Positions 1 to 9,639 are shown, counted from the first letter of the stretch. The stretch is DNA of 64,000 nt from Octadecabacter sp. B2R22 (GCF_018861045.1 NZ_JAHKQJ010000005.1:124001-188000), one strand, 5' to 3'. Numbers and translations: made by a program. Notes: generated by a model not told the origin, from the letters alone.

Positions 1-361
1 AGGTATGGGAAATCCACATTGCACGTTTTTTGTAGATGATGCTGAGGCTATCGACCTTGAGGGGCGCGGTGCCGAGATTGAACACCATCCGTTATATCCA
101 GAGCGCACCAATGTTCAGTTTGCCCACGTCATCGGCCCTGACCATCTGCGGATGCGTGTTTGGGAACGTGGGGTTGGCGTGACTTTGGCGTCTGGGTCTT
201 CGTCTTGTGCCACCGCTGTTGCGGCGCACCGCAAGGGGCTGACAGGCCGTAGCGTCCAGATCGATCTGGACGGCGGCACAATCCACATTGATTGGCGCGA
301 TGATGGCGTCTGGATGACGGGCCCGACGGCGCATGTCTTTGATGGTTTGTGGCACCTATGA
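1..361 (+). CDS. dapF: Diaminopimelate epimerase, 3' part only
   Basis: Carboxy-terminal part (about 119 codons) of DapF, which interconverts LL- and meso-diaminopimelate for lysine and peptidoglycan synthesis in the cytoplasm. The frame is open to the left edge, so the start and the first catalytic Cys lie outside the window. The visible part opens with the family motif MGNPHC and continues to ERGVGVT and a short beta-rich end. Oddity: the loop that normally reads ACGxxACA here reads ASGSSSCA, so the usual second catalytic Cys is Ser (tct codon), while the later Cys is kept. The stop overlaps the mtaB start as ATGA, which implies translational coupling. Family assignment is firm; catalytic competence is open. 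Confidence 0.88.
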   Translation, partial: GMGNPHCTFFVDDAEAIDLEGRGAEIEHHPLYPERTNVQFAHVIGPDHLRMRVWERGVGVTLASGSSSCATAVAAHRKGLTGRSVQIDLDGGTIHIDWRDDGVWMTGPTAHVFDGLWHL

Positions 362-1611
362 GCGCGCCCAAGTTCACAACACTCGGCTGCCGCCTAAACG
401 CCTATGAAACCGAAGCGATGAAAGAACTCGCCGGCGCGGCAGGCGTTGAAAACGCTGTCGTCGTAAACACATGCGCCGTAACCGCAGAGGCTGTGCGCAA
501 GGCCAAGAAAGAAATCCGCAAACTGCGCCGTGAAAACCCTGATGCGACATTGATCGTGACCGGATGTGCGGCACAAACTGAACCCGAAACATTCGTGGCG
601 ATGCCAGAGGTCAGCAAGGTCATCGGCAATACTGAAAAGATGCAGCCTGAAACGTGGAACGGGATGGCGCCTGACTTGATCGGTCAAACGGAACCTGTGC
701 AGGTTGATGACATCATGTCGGTCACGGAAACCGCTGGCCATTTGATTGACGGATTTGGCACGCGGTCCCGCGCTTATGTGCAGGTTCAGAACGGCTGCGA
801 TCACCGCTGCACGTTTTGCATCATCCCCTACGGTCGCGGCAATTCGCGCAGCGTGCCAGCGGGTGTTGTGGTTGAACAGATCAAACGCTTGGTTGGCAAA
901 GGGTACAACGAAGTCGTCCTTACGGGCGTGGACCTGACCAGTTGGGGCGCGGATTTGCCTGCGATGCCAAAACTCGGCGATCTCGTCATGCGCATCCTGA
1001 AACTTGTGCCTGATCTGCCGCGCCTGCGGATCAGTTCGATTGATTCGATCGAGGTTGACGAGAACCTGATGCAAGCCATCGCGACCGAACCGCGTTTGAT
1101 GCCGCATCTGCACCTGTCCCTACAACACGGCGATGATCTGATCCTCAAGCGCATGAAACGTCGCCATCTTCGCGACGACGCAATCAAGTTTTCCGAGGAC
1201 GCCCGCAAACTGCGCCCCGACATGACGTTTGGGGCAGATATTATCGCTGGCTTTCCGACCGAGACTGAGGCGCATTTTGAAAACTCGCTTAAGCTGGTCG
1301 AAGATTGTGCCCTGACGTGGCTGCATGTGTTTCCATACTCTCCGCGCCAAGGCACCCCTGCCGCCCGAATGCCCTCAGTGAACGGCAAAGACATCAAGGC
1401 ACGCGCGGCACGTCTTCGTGCGGCGGGTGACAAAGCTGTTGCCAGCCACCTGTCAGCACAGCTCGGCAAGACGCATCACATTTTGATGGAAAACCCGCGT
1501 ATGGGTCGTACCGAGCAGTTTACCGAAGTCACGTTTGGTGCCGACCAACCCGAGTCGCAGATCGTGACAGCCGAGATCACTGGCGCACGTGATCATCAGC
1601 TCACGGCATGA
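358..1611 (+). CDS. mtaB: tRNA t6A37 methylthiotransferase MtaB
   Basis: Radical-SAM enzyme that adds a methylthio group to N6-threonylcarbamoyladenosine-37 of tRNAs (ms2t6A). At 417 aa it has the usual family length. The N-terminal MTTase domain has Cys11 (in GCRLN), Cys39 (NTCAVT) and Cys70 (TGCAAQ) for the auxiliary cluster. The radical-SAM CxxxCxxC cluster is Cys147, Cys151 and Cys154. GCRLN rather than GCxxN-plus-YMN features points to MtaB over MiaB or RimO. I chose the ATG that overlaps the dapF stop (ATGA); an in-frame GTG lies three codons earlier. The stop in turn overlaps the start of the next gene, so dapF-mtaB-GST are probably cotranscribed. Confidence 0.92.
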   Translation: MSAPKFTTLGCRLNAYETEAMKELAGAAGVENAVVVNTCAVTAEAVRKAKKEIRKLRRENPDATLIVTGCAAQTEPETFVAMPEVSKVIGNTEKMQPETWNGMAPDLIGQTEPVQVDDIMSVTETAGHLIDGFGTRSRAYVQVQNGCDHRCTFCIIPYGRGNSRSVPAGVVVEQIKRLVGKGYNEVVLTGVDLTSWGADLPAMPKLGDLVMRILKLVPDLPRLRISSIDSIEVDENLMQAIATEPRLMPHLHLSLQHGDDLILKRMKRRHLRDDAIKFSEDARKLRPDMTFGADIIAGFPTETEAHFENSLKLVEDCALTWLHVFPYSPRQGTPAARMPSVNGKDIKARAARLRAAGDKAVASHLSAQLGKTHHILMENPRMGRTEQFTEVTFGADQPESQIVTAEITGARDHQLTA

Positions 1612-2237
1612 CCCAGCCAATCCTATATTCCTTCCGGCGCTGCCCCTTTGCCATGCGCGCGCGCCTTGCGATTGCGTCGTCTGGTCAACAGGTCGAACTG
1701 CGTGAAATCGTTTTGCGCGACAAGCCAGCGGCGATGTTGGAGGCCTCACCAAAGGGCACCGTACCTGTGCTGATCGCCGACAAGGTTATCGACGAATCCT
1801 TGGACATTATGCATTGGGCACTGGGCCAATCAGACCCAGAAGGGTTGATAGCTGCGATGCCCGACAGCGGCCACGATTTGATCGCAGAGTCAGACGGCCC
1901 CTTCAAAACCGCACTGGATCACACGAAATACGCCGTGCGCCATCCTGAACTTGACCCACTCGAAAGCCGCGCCGAAGCCGCAACATTTATTGCCGAACTA
2001 GATACGCTTCTGGGCGGAAAACCTTGGCTTTATGGCGATGCTCCGTCGCTTGCTGACCTCGCAATCCTGCCGTTTGTTCGCCAATTTGCCCACACCGACC
2101 TTGGCTGGTGGGATGCTCAGCCCTTTGCCAATGCACAAGCTTGGCTGGCAGAATTCAAGGACTCGGACCGGTTCAAATCCATCATGGCGAAATACACCCC
2201 TTGGAAAGCCGGAGATGACGTGATCCAGTTCCCCTAA
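1608..2237 (+). CDS. Glutathione S-transferase-like protein (Cys type)
   Basis: A 209-aa protein with a thioredoxin-fold N-terminal half and an all-helical C-terminal half, as in cytosolic GSTs. The N-terminus carries RRCPFAMRAR with Cys12 where the catalytic residue is expected, so it resembles glutaredoxin-2/omega-type GSTs rather than Ser or Tyr enzymes. The segment KGTVPVL is the usual cis-Pro glutathione-binding element. Its ATG overlaps the mtaB stop by four bases. The substrate cannot be read from sequence; a thiol-transfer or deglutathionylation role is an inference from the Cys. Confidence 0.82.
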   Translation: MTQPILYSFRRCPFAMRARLAIASSGQQVELREIVLRDKPAAMLEASPKGTVPVLIADKVIDESLDIMHWALGQSDPEGLIAAMPDSGHDLIAESDGPFKTALDHTKYAVRHPELDPLESRAEAATFIAELDTLLGGKPWLYGDAPSLADLAILPFVRQFAHTDLGWWDAQPFANAQAWLAEFKDSDRFKSIMAKYTPWKAGDDVIQFP

Positions 2238-2252
2238 GTCAAAGGAACAGTC

Positions 2253-2876
2253 ATGCACCCCAATCCAGTCTATCGCAAAGCCACCGATGACCACGCTCGC
2301 GCATTCGTACGCGACCGCGCATTTGGTCAGGTTACCACAATGGGATCAGACGGATTGCTTGCCTCTCATGTTCCGGTACTTTTGTCAGATGACGCAAAGA
2401 CGTTGGATTTGCACCTCGTGCGCTCGAACCCAATTGCGCGAGCCCTGACTGAACCGCTCGACGTATTGCTTACAGTCGCGGGACCCGACGGGTACGTGTC
2501 ACCGGATTGGTATGAAGTTGAGGATCAGGTTCCAACTTGGAACTATGTCGCCGTCCACATCCGCGGCTCTTTGGAAAAGCTGGACCAAGAAATGATCCGC
2601 GATGTGCTGGACCGCCAAAGCGCAGGTTTCGAGAAACGGCTGCCAAAGCCGGAATGGACAACCTCCAAGATGACGCCCGACGTGCTTGAAAAGATGATGC
2701 GCCAGATCGTGCCCTGCCGCATAACAATCACCGATCTACAAAGTACGTTTAAGCTGAACCAAAACAAACCCGATGACGTGCGCCTGCGTGCCGCTGACGA
2801 AATGGCAATCAGTGGGATTGGCATGGAAACAGCTGCGCTCGCAAACCTTATGCAGACCCCGCCCGAAGATAGTTAA
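2253..2876 (+). CDS. PaiB-family FMN-binding protein
   Basis: A 207-aa member of the PaiB/FMN_bind_2 family. Bacillus PaiB is described as a negative transcriptional regulator, and related proteins bind FMN in a split-barrel fold. Family landmarks seen are the N-terminal HPNPVY, the central segment around YVSPDWYE with VPTWNYVAVHIRG, and a C-terminal region where QNKPDDVR resembles the usual QNRSxxDR motif. It starts 15 bases after the GST stop with GGAAC-type spacing and is followed 11 bases later by another GST, so all are probably on one transcript. No partner PaiA acetyltransferase is next to it, so a classical pai function is not supported. Confidence 0.83.
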   Translation: MHPNPVYRKATDDHARAFVRDRAFGQVTTMGSDGLLASHVPVLLSDDAKTLDLHLVRSNPIARALTEPLDVLLTVAGPDGYVSPDWYEVEDQVPTWNYVAVHIRGSLEKLDQEMIRDVLDRQSAGFEKRLPKPEWTTSKMTPDVLEKMMRQIVPCRITITDLQSTFKLNQNKPDDVRLRAADEMAISGIGMETAALANLMQTPPEDS

Positions 2877-2887
2877 AGGACCTTCCC

Positions 2888-3484
2888 ATGAAACTCATCA
2901 TGTCTCCCCCCTCCCCGTTTGCCCGCAAGGCACGCGTATTGCTGCGCGAAACCGGCCTCATTGATCGCGTCGAAGAACAGCAAGTTTCGTCCACGCCACT
3001 AAACTCCGCGCCAGAAATCCTCGCCGCGAATCCGTTGGGCAAGATCCCCGCGCTTATTCGCGAAGATGGCCCCGCAATCTACGACAGCCGCGTAATTACC
3101 CGCTACTTGGACGACATTGCCGACACAAACCTGTACCCGAAGGTCAGCCTATATGAGGTCCTTACCCTCGAGGCGACGGCCGAAGCAGTCATGGAGGCCT
3201 GCATCGGTATCACCTACGATGCGCGGTTCCGTCCCGACATGAATGCGCCAGAATGGACCGAAGCCCAATGGGGTAAAGCCGCACGCGCGATTGCTGCGAT
3301 CAACACCCGCTGGATGAGCCATTTGAAAGGCCCGTTGAACATGGCGCAAATCGCGGTTTCATGTGCTTTGGCCTACGTTGATTTACGCCACGACAGCCGG
3401 AACTGGCGTCACGGCAACGAATCTCTGGCCGAGTGGCAAGCCGATTTCGAAGCGCGCGACTCGATGCTGGCCACAAAACCTTAA
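2888..3484 (+). CDS. Glutathione S-transferase family protein (YibF-like)
   Basis: A 198-aa GST-like protein. The N-terminal thioredoxin fold has SPPSPFARKARVLL, where a Ser in SPFARK occupies the catalytic position, as in beta/theta-like and YibF-type bacterial GSTs. The cis-Pro element is LGKIPAL, and DSRVITRYLDD is the glutathione gamma-Glu-binding segment. The remainder is helical. AAAGGACC precedes the ATG. It ends the run that starts at dapF; a structured region leading into petA follows. Substrate unknown. Confidence 0.82.
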   Translation: MKLIMSPPSPFARKARVLLRETGLIDRVEEQQVSSTPLNSAPEILAANPLGKIPALIREDGPAIYDSRVITRYLDDIADTNLYPKVSLYEVLTLEATAEAVMEACIGITYDARFRPDMNAPEWTEAQWGKAARAIAAINTRWMSHLKGPLNMAQIAVSCALAYVDLRHDSRNWRHGNESLAEWQADFEARDSMLATKP

Positions 3485-3510
3485 CAGGGCCAAACGCCGC
3501 AGGAGACTAA

Positions 3511-3633
3511 ATGCCTGTGAATCATACTGGACCTGCAGCGACTTGGCGGCTAGATAGCGAACCGAATGAAAGTCCCTTTTTTGGGATTCTCATCGTATTT
3601 GACGGGCAAAAGCCCCCAAAATTCGGAGAATAA
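3511..3633 (+). CDS. Possible 40-codon small ORF in the petA leader
   Basis: An ATG preceded by a good Shine-Dalgarno (AGGAGA, 4 bases before the start) opens a 40-codon frame ending in TAA only three bases before the petA GTG, with the petA ribosome site GGAGAA inside its last codons. The peptide (MPVNHTGPAATW... ending PPKFGE) has no signal or membrane segment and I recognise no family. The spacing would suit a coupled leader peptide, but two hairpins lie in the same stretch, so it may simply be structured untranslated leader. Coding status is uncertain. Confidence 0.3.
   Translation: MPVNHTGPAATWRLDSEPNESPFFGILIVFDGQKPPKFGE
3566..3615 (+). promoter_or_regulatory. Two hairpins in the petABC leader
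   Basis: Hairpin one spans 3566-3593: ATGAAAGTCCC pairs with GGGATTCTCAT across a T6 loop (11 pairs including one G-T wobble, with one mismatch). Hairpin two spans 3604-3615: GGGC-AAAA-GCCC. Both lie just upstream of the petA ribosome site. No T-run follows, so neither is a convincing terminator; a role in mRNA stability or in the access of ribosomes to petA is an inference. Confidence 0.45.
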
Positions 3634-3636
3634 CAG

Positions 3637-4221
3637 GTGTCTAACGCAGAACACGACCACGCAACGCGCCGCGATTTTATCTACTACGCAACCGCTGGCG
3701 CGGGTGCCGTAATCACAGGCGCCGCCGTTTGGCCGCTCGTGAACCAAATGAACCCCTCAGCAGATGTGCTCGCACTCGCGTCGATTCGCGTTGATGTCAG
3801 CGCGGTTGATCCAGGCATGCAGCTGACAGTGCTGTGGCAAGGTAAGCCCGTCTTTATTCGTCACCGCACAGGTGCCGAAATTGCGGACGCACAAGCGCAA
3901 GACGCTGATGCAGCCTCTTTCATTGACGGCTTGTCCCGCAATGAAAACCTGGATGCGACGGCGGATGCCTCTGACGCAAACCGCGTCATGCCGTCCCCTG
4001 AAGGCGAAGCCGAAGGCGCATGGATGGTTCAGATGGGCGTTTGTACGCACCTTGGCTGTGTTCCATTGGGTGACGGCGCTGGTGACTTCGGCGGCTGGTT
4101 CTGCCCGTGTCACGGTTCACACTACGACCTTGCTGGTCGCATCCGTAAAGGCCCTGCTCCTGAGAACCTTCCGGTTCCACCAGCAGCTTGGGTCGACGCA
4201 ACAACTATCGAACTCGGTTAA
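3637..4221 (+). CDS. petA: Ubiquinol-cytochrome c reductase Rieske iron-sulfur subunit
   Basis: Rieske subunit of the cytochrome bc1 complex (194 aa), which takes an electron from ubiquinol at the Qo site and passes it to cytochrome c1. It has a GTG start with GGAGAA upstream. The N-terminus [12 protein letters not shown] is a Tat-type signal anchor followed by one membrane helix (about residues 17-36). The 2Fe-2S ligands are in the two Rieske boxes CTHLGC (136-141) and CPCHGS (156-161), in a periplasmic domain. A roughly 40-residue acidic/Ala-rich stretch (about 80-125) lies before box one. First gene of petA-petB-petC, 12 bases from petB. Confidence 0.96.
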   Translation: MSNAEHDHATRRDFIYYATAGAGAVITGAAVWPLVNQMNPSADVLALASIRVDVSAVDPGMQLTVLWQGKPVFIRHRTGAEIADAQAQDADAASFIDGLSRNENLDATADASDANRVMPSPEGEAEGAWMVQMGVCTHLGCVPLGDGAGDFGGWFCPCHGSHYDLAGRIRKGPAPENLPVPPAAWVDATTIELG

Positions 4222-4233
4222 GGAGATAGACAC

Positions 4234-5577
4234 ATGGGTGGCATTCCCCACGACCATTACGAACCAAAGACCGGCGCAGAAAAGTGGCTCGAGAGCCGCT
4301 TGCCTATCCTTGGACTGCTTTACGGCACATTGATGATCCCCACACCAAAGAACCTGAACTGGATGTGGATCTGGGGCATCGTTCTTGCGTTTACACTGGC
4401 GCTGCAGATCGCAACCGGTGTTGTTCTTGTGATGCACTATACACCGCACGTCGACATGGCGTTTGCCTCTGTTGAGCACATCATGCGTGACGTAAACGGC
4501 GGCCACATGATCCGCTACTTCCACATGAACGGCGCTTCGTTGTTCTTCGTGGCGGTTTACGCGCACATGTTCCGTGGTCTGTACTACGGCTCATACAAGG
4601 CACCTCGCGAAATCACCTGGATCATCGGCATGCTGATCTTCCTGATGATGATGGGCACAGGTTTCTTGGGCTACGTTCTGCCATGGGGTCAGATGTCCTT
4701 CCACGGTACGGCTGTTATCACTGGCCTGTTTGGCGCGATCCCGTTCATCGGTGAAAGCATTCAAACTTGGCTGCTAGGTGCATCCGCAGTTGGTCAACCT
4801 GCTCTGAACCGCTTCTTCTCACTGCACTACCTGCTGCCGTTCGTGATTGCCGCACTGGTGATCGTTCACATCTGGGCGTTCCACACCACAGGCAACAACA
4901 ACCCAACGGGTGTTGAAGTTCGTCGCGGTTCCAAAGAAGAAGCCGAAAAAGACACGCTGCCATTCTGGCCATACTTCGTGATCAAGGACTTGTTCGCGTT
5001 GGCGGTTATCTTGGCTGTCTTCGTCGCAATCGTTGGCTTCATGCCAAACTTCTTGGGTCACCCAGATAACTACATCGAAGCAAACGCTCTGGTCACACCA
5101 GCGCACATCGTTCCTGAATGGTACTTCTTGCCGTTCTACGCGATCCTGCGTGCGTTCGATAACACTGTATGGGTTGTGATCTTTGCTGACTGGATCAGCT
5201 TTGGCATCATCGATGCGAAGTTCTTCGGCGTGTTGGCCATGTTTGGCGCAATCGCGGTCATGGCTTTGGTGCCATGGTTGGACACATCCTCTGTTCGTTC
5301 CGGTCGTTACCGTCCGATGTTCAAATGGTGGTTTGCGATCCTCTGCGTAGACTTCATCGTTTTGATGTGGGCCGGCGCTATGCCTGCTGAGGGTATCTAC
5401 CCAATCATCGCCCTGATCGGTGCAACATACTGGTTCGCCTATTTCCTCGTAATCCTGCCGCTGCTTGGCGTTATCGAAAAACCGACAACACCACCTGCGA
5501 CAATCGAGGACGACTTCAACGCGCACTACGGCTCTAAGGCTGCTTCGGATTCTTCCGCTGCATCCCCGGCTGAGTGA
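4234..5577 (+). CDS. petB: Ubiquinol-cytochrome c reductase cytochrome b subunit
   Basis: Cytochrome b (447 aa) of the bc1 complex, an integral membrane protein with eight predicted helices that binds hemes bL and bH and forms the Qo and Qi quinone sites. The full-length bacterial form has both the b6-like N-terminal part and the subunit-IV-like C-terminal part in one chain. The Qo-site motif PEWY is at 294-297 and the usual [10 protein letters not shown] segment is near residue 150. Strong ribosome site AAGGAGAT before the ATG. The short Ala/Ser-rich C-terminal tail is typical of alphaproteobacteria. The gene is also called fbcB. Cotranscribed between petA and petC. Confidence 0.97.
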   Translation: MGGIPHDHYEPKTGAEKWLESRLPILGLLYGTLMIPTPKNLNWMWIWGIVLAFTLALQIATGVVLVMHYTPHVDMAFASVEHIMRDVNGGHMIRYFHMNGASLFFVAVYAHMFRGLYYGSYKAPREITWIIGMLIFLMMMGTGFLGYVLPWGQMSFHGTAVITGLFGAIPFIGESIQTWLLGASAVGQPALNRFFSLHYLLPFVIAALVIVHIWAFHTTGNNNPTGVEVRRGSKEEAEKDTLPFWPYFVIKDLFALAVILAVFVAIVGFMPNFLGHPDNYIEANALVTPAHIVPEWYFLPFYAILRAFDNTVWVVIFADWISFGIIDAKFFGVLAMFGAIAVMALVPWLDTSSVRSGRYRPMFKWWFAILCVDFIVLMWAGAMPAEGIYPIIALIGATYWFAYFLVILPLLGVIEKPTTPPATIEDDFNAHYGSKAASDSSAASPAE

Positions 5578-5587
5578 GAAAGGACAA

Positions 5588-6457
5588 ATGAACATGTTCC
5601 GCAAACTCACCCTGACCGCAGCAACCATTCTTGGCCTCGCCTCTGGTTCTGCTTACGCCGCTGGTTCCGAAGTCCACGTTGAGGATTTTGACTTCTCGTT
5701 TGAGGGGGCATTCGGCAGCTACGACACCAACCAATTGCAGCGCGGCCTGCAGATCTACACTGAGATCTGTTCCAGCTGCCACGGTTTGAAGTACGTGTCA
5801 TTCCGCAACCTGCATGACGAAGGCGGGCCAAGCCTGCCGGAAGATCAAATGCGGGCTTACTCTGCAAACATCGAAGTTTTCGATCCTGCATTGTTTGATG
5901 GCGAAGGCGACTACCGCCCAGCGACACCAGCAGACCGCTTCCCTGAGGGCGGCGATCCAAATGCACCTGACCTGTCATTGATGGCAAAGGCGCGCGCTGG
6001 TTTCCACGGTCCTTACGGTACGGGCATCAACCAGTTAATGCGCGGCATGGGCGGCCCAGAATACATCGCATCCTTGTTGGATGGTTACCACGAAGCACCA
6101 AGCTGTGCGCCTGAGGATTTCGACGGCTACTACAACACAGTCTTCGCTTCCGGTGGTTATCCTGACGAATGTAAAGACGACCACGGTGCGCACATGTATC
6201 CAGGCAGCTGGATCTCAATGGCTCCGCCTCTCTATGATGACGCTGTTGAATTCAACGACGGCCACGCAGCAGACGTTGAGCACATGGCACAGGACGTTGC
6301 GGCGTTCCTCATGTGGACTGCTGAACCAAAGATGAATGCGCGTAAGCAGGCAGGCCTGACTGGCGTGATCTTCTTGGTCGTACTTTCTGTTCTGTTGTAC
6401 CTCACAAACAAACGTCTGTGGGCACCACACAAGAAAGCAGCGAAGAACAAAGACTAA
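5588..6457 (+). CDS. petC: Cytochrome c1 of the bc1 complex
   Basis: Cytochrome c1 (289 aa), the heme subunit that passes electrons from the Rieske centre to soluble cytochrome c in the periplasm. The start is the ATG after AAAGGAC; it gives a Sec signal peptide ending near SAYA-AG. The frame is open further upstream inside petB, but that extension has no ribosome site. Heme-binding CSSCH is at 61-65 and the likely axial Met is Met211 in WISMAPP. One C-terminal membrane anchor lies at about 258-278, followed by a basic tail. A bidirectional terminator follows directly. Confidence 0.96.
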   Translation: MNMFRKLTLTAATILGLASGSAYAAGSEVHVEDFDFSFEGAFGSYDTNQLQRGLQIYTEICSSCHGLKYVSFRNLHDEGGPSLPEDQMRAYSANIEVFDPALFDGEGDYRPATPADRFPEGGDPNAPDLSLMAKARAGFHGPYGTGINQLMRGMGGPEYIASLLDGYHEAPSCAPEDFDGYYNTVFASGGYPDECKDDHGAHMYPGSWISMAPPLYDDAVEFNDGHAADVEHMAQDVAAFLMWTAEPKMNARKQAGLTGVIFLVVLSVLLYLTNKRLWAPHKKAAKNKD

Positions 6458-6480
6458 GCGCTTCGCATACTCCTAAACGA

Positions 6481-6507
6481 AAGGCCCGCCAATTTGGCGG
6501 GCCTTTT
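6481..6507. terminator. Bidirectional intrinsic terminator between petC and thiQ
   Basis: A perfect 8-bp stem GGCCCGCC/GGCGGGCC with the five-base loop AATTT is flanked by AA on the left and TTTT on the right, so it can end transcripts from petC on the plus strand and from thiQ on the minus strand. It lies 23 bases after the petC stop and 4 bases from the thiQ stop. Confidence 0.9.
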
Positions 6508-6510
6508 GCG

Positions 6511-7200
6511 TTAGAGGTAACTGGTAAATACTGTCGGCGGGTCACGCAGAAACGTCTGCGTGTCCTGAGGGGGCCATACACGACCTTCAGCAACGCCTAA
6601 CACTTTATCAGCCACACGTTCAGCGTCGGCTGGGTCATGGGTGACCATCACCAAAGTGCGCCCCGCTGCCTGTGCGAGCCCCACCGACAAATCAAGCATC
6701 TCGGCTTTAAGTGCGGGGCCCAGTGCGCTGAAAGGTTCATCCATGAGCATGAGGTCTCGGTCCAACAGCAAAGCCCTCGCGAGTGTTGCGCGGCTTTGCT
6801 GCCCACCGGACAAAGCGGACGGCTTACGCGCTGACATCCCCTTCAGGCCCACGCGGTCCAGCATGTCCTCAACCTTTTCACGGATTTCAGCGCTCGGGCG
6901 GAGTTGAGGCCCACAAGCCAAAGCGACGTTCTGCATCACCGTCAGATGTGGGAAAAGATTGTTGTCTTGGAACAACATCGAAACCGGCCGCTTAGCCGGC
7001 GCTAAATCAGATATGTCTTCAGCATTCCAGCGAAGCCGTCCCTGCTTTAGCGGCACAAACCCTGCAATCCCGCCAAGAAGTGTGGACTTACCCGCGCCTG
7101 AGGGACCAATGACTGCAGTCACTTTGCCAACCTCCAACTGCACGTCCGCAGTAAGCTGGTAATCGCCTTGCACAAACACTGCCTTTTCAAGCGTCAGCAT
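6511..7200 (-). CDS. thiQ: Thiamine ABC transporter ATP-binding protein
   Basis: ATPase of the thiamine/TPP importer ThiBPQ (229 aa). It shows Walker A GPSGAGKST, Q-loop FQDNNLFPHL, signature LSGGQQSR and Walker B LMLMDEPFSALG followed by the H-loop MVTHD. The FQDNNLF form of the Q-loop and the short chain length are typical of ThiQ. Its start lies 14 bases inside the end of thiP, and the gene is the last of the TPP-riboswitch-controlled run. It ends against a bidirectional terminator shared with petC. Confidence 0.93.
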   Translation of the reverse strand: MLTLEKAVFVQGDYQLTADVQLEVGKVTAVIGPSGAGKSTLLGGIAGFVPLKQGRLRWNAEDISDLAPAKRPVSMLFQDNNLFPHLTVMQNVALACGPQLRPSAEIREKVEDMLDRVGLKGMSARKPSALSGGQQSRATLARALLLDRDLMLMDEPFSALGPALKAEMLDLSVGLAQAAGRTLVMVTHDPADAERVADKVLGVAEGRVWPPQDTQTFLRDPPTVFTSYL

Positions 7201-8683
7201 TCACACGTCCCCCTTTATCAAATACCCAGAACAGCCCCACAGACAGGGCTACCAAAAGCAAGGCCGCGCCGTATGCTGCTTCCATCTGGTAGCGTCCCAT
7301 TAGGTCATACATCATCAACGGCAGCGTCCCCTCGCCTGGGCGGGAGAACAATGTGATGACGCCAAGGTCCCCCATCGCCAACGCGCCCGTTAGACCCGCT
7401 GCAAACCCCATCGGTCGGCGCAATCGCGGTAGGTAGGCGATGCGCCAAAGGGCCCAACCTTCAAGCCCCAACGATTCTGCCAAGCGTCCAAAATCTTCTT
7501 TGGCACTTTGCACGCTTGGCCGCAGGATTCGCAGGACAAACGGCAGGGCCATTAAAACGTTCACCAACATGGTGATTGGCAACGCAACGGATGATGGCCG
7601 CACAAACGGCTGCACGATCAGGAACAAGCCTGTTCCAAGGACAAGACCCGAAACCGAGATTCCAAGCAGAGAAGCTGCCTCACCCGCTTTGGTAGCCAGA
7701 GGTAAGGCCAAGGTCATGGTCAGCGCGACAGCGCCAAGTGCAATGAGGAGTGACCGTAACGCGGCCGGCCAAATGCTTGGCGGCAGATCGAACATACCCG
7801 GAAGGCCCGCAACCAATATTGCGCACAAGGGTGCCAACAAAAACAGGGAAGCGGTGCTGATCCAAAGGGCGTCCAAAAGGCGGTTGCCGTCCCACCGTTG
7901 CACCACACGGTCCAACCCCGCACCGAGCATGTCACCCCGAGATAAAAGCAACGCAACGGTCCCCGCCGACAGGCCCAAGCACAGCTGCACCACCGCCAAT
8001 GAGGCTGCTTTGCTCAGGTCGAAGTCAAACTTGAATGCTTGGTAGATTGCCAATTCTACGGTTGTCGCCCTTGGGCCACCGCCCAACGTCAGGGCGACCG
8101 CAAACGACCCAAGGCAAATAACGAAGATAACGGCAAAAGCGCTCGGTGCGATGCGCCGCAGCATCGGCCATTCCAATAACCAGAACACGGGAGCATCCAA
8201 CGACGCCGCGACACGGAACCGCTCCGATGGAATTTGCAGCCAGCCCTGTACGATCAGGCGCACGGCAAGCGGTAAATTGAAAAAAACATGGGCAAGGATC
8301 ACGCCTTGAGCACCATAAATATCGAGCTTGGGAATTCCGAGTGGGCCCAAGACTGCATTGACGACGCCATTGCCCCCGAACACGGCCAGAAGCCCTAAGA
8401 TTGCGACGATCACGGGTAATATGAATGGCGCGCCCATAACCGAAATCAACGCAGATCGGCCCCAAAATGTCCGCCGCGACAGGGCACGTGCCACTGGGAT
8501 GGCCAGACAAACACTCAGCGTAGCGGACCAGAACGCCTGCCATACGGTAAATCGCAATGCGGCCAAGTCAGCCGCAGACAGGGCAGCGAACCCGCCGCCC
8601 CGCCATAGCACTGCCGCCACGGGGCCAATCACCAGCCCCGCGACGACAAGTGCCGCTGTTATTGAGACAAGGCGCTGCGCCAC
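7187..8683 (-). CDS. thiP: Thiamine ABC transporter permease
   Basis: Membrane permease of the thiamine importer (498 aa), with two fused permease halves of the BPD_transp_1 type and roughly twelve hydrophobic segments. The EAA-like loops can be seen as IPSERFRVAASLDAP in the first half and EDFGRLAESLGLEGW in the second, the sites that dock ThiQ. It overlaps thiB by 25 bases and thiQ by 14, consistent with strict co-translation. Substrate is assigned from the neighbours and the riboswitch rather than from the permease itself. Confidence 0.92.
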   Translation of the reverse strand: MAQRLVSITAALVVAGLVIGPVAAVLWRGGGFAALSAADLAALRFTVWQAFWSATLSVCLAIPVARALSRRTFWGRSALISVMGAPFILPVIVAILGLLAVFGGNGVVNAVLGPLGIPKLDIYGAQGVILAHVFFNLPLAVRLIVQGWLQIPSERFRVAASLDAPVFWLLEWPMLRRIAPSAFAVIFVICLGSFAVALTLGGGPRATTVELAIYQAFKFDFDLSKAASLAVVQLCLGLSAGTVALLLSRGDMLGAGLDRVVQRWDGNRLLDALWISTASLFLLAPLCAILVAGLPGMFDLPPSIWPAALRSLLIALGAVALTMTLALPLATKAGEAASLLGISVSGLVLGTGLFLIVQPFVRPSSVALPITMLVNVLMALPFVLRILRPSVQSAKEDFGRLAESLGLEGWALWRIAYLPRLRRPMGFAAGLTGALAMGDLGVITLFSRPGEGTLPLMMYDLMGRYQMEAAYGAALLLVALSVGLFWVFDKGGRVNADA

Positions 8684-9639
8684 GCTTCAATCGCTCCGTC
8701 GCGCAAGGCGGCGGCTTCGTTTTCGTCGTAGAACAGAACTGTCTCAGGCATTGGAAGGTCTTGGAAACCTGTCGGCCATTTGTCCTCGGACAAAGCAGCC
8801 GGGAAAGACCAGTTCGTTGTCGGGATCATCGTTTGGAAGTCTTCCGTCAGAATGAATTCCAAGAACTGATCCGCCAATTCAGGATTGTCTGTGGTCGCCA
8901 GTTTTGCGGCGAGTTCGACCATAAAGTAATGGCCTTCTTCAAAAATCGCAGCTGACTTGGTCAGGTCTTCTTCGGCAATGATGTGGTACGCTGGGGATGT
9001 TGTATAAGACAACACAACGTCCGCTTCGCCGTCTGTGAACAAGCCATAGCTTTCAGACCACCCCTGCGTGACTGTAACGATCTTGGGTGCAAGACGTGCC
9101 CACGCGGCCTCTGCCTCGTCGCCGTAAACAGCATTCACCCAGAGAACCAGCGCGAGGCCCGAGATGGACGAACGTGGGTCTTGGATCACAATGCGCAGAT
9201 CATCCGGTGCATCAAGCAGCGCTTCGAAACTATCAAAACCGTCCGATTTTGTGTTGTCGTAGATGAACGCCGTGTGGCCGTAGTTGAACGGGAGGAACGT
9301 GTCATCGGACCATTCAATTGGAAGCGTCAGTGGGGACAGGTCCAACCCGTGTGGGGCAAACAAACCGCTATCACGGGCACGCTTGGTGACGTCAGTGTTA
9401 AAGCCAATCGCAACGTCGGCTTCCGTGCGTTCACCTTCAAGCAACAAACGCGGCAGCAGATCGCCTGTTTGGTACTGAAGATCGCAGCCACAGCGTTCTT
9501 CAAACGCCGCCTCAATGGACGGGCCCGGGCCCCATTCGGAGCCAAAGTAATCTGGTGCGTAAACTGTCAAAACTTCTGTTTGAGCGGCCGCAGCCGATGC
9601 AAACGTAAGTCCTGCGACAGTGAGTAGGGTCTTCTTCAT
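8659..9639 (-). CDS. thiB: Thiamine ABC transporter substrate-binding protein
   Basis: Periplasmic thiamine/TPP-binding protein (326 aa). I chose the ATG preceded by AGAGGAAAG; a TTG five codons upstream has no ribosome site. The start gives a clean Sec signal ([20 protein letters not shown]). The body matches the iron/thiamine-type group of extracellular solute-binding proteins, including the early [22 protein letters not shown] and [14 protein letters not shown] segments. Directly downstream of a TPP riboswitch, so thiamine as ligand is well supported. Cotranscribed with thiP and thiQ. Confidence 0.93.
   Translation of the reverse strand: MKKTLLTVAGLTFASAAAAQTEVLTVYAPDYFGSEWGPGPSIEAAFEERCGCDLQYQTGDLLPRLLLEGERTEADVAIGFNTDVTKRARDSGLFAPHGLDLSPLTLPIEWSDDTFLPFNYGHTAFIYDNTKSDGFDSFEALLDAPDDLRIVIQDPRSSISGLALVLWVNAVYGDEAEAAWARLAPKIVTVTQGWSESYGLFTDGEADVVLSYTTSPAYHIIAEEDLTKSAAIFEEGHYFMVELAAKLATTDNPELADQFLEFILTEDFQTMIPTTNWSFPAALSEDKWPTGFQDLPMPETVLFYDENEAAALRDGAIEAWRSALSQ

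Noticed and set aside
394-1113. 239-codon minus-strand frame inside mtaB
   Set aside because: Covers the conserved radical-SAM gene with no ribosome site or family motif.
3566-3593. Terminator of the dapF-GST run before petA
   Set aside because: The hairpin is followed by CGTATTTGAC, not a T-run, and T residues are in the loop instead.
7440-8045. 201-codon frame on the plus strand inside thiP
   Set aside because: Antisense to a well-supported permease; composition Arg/Pro-rich as expected for a shadow frame.
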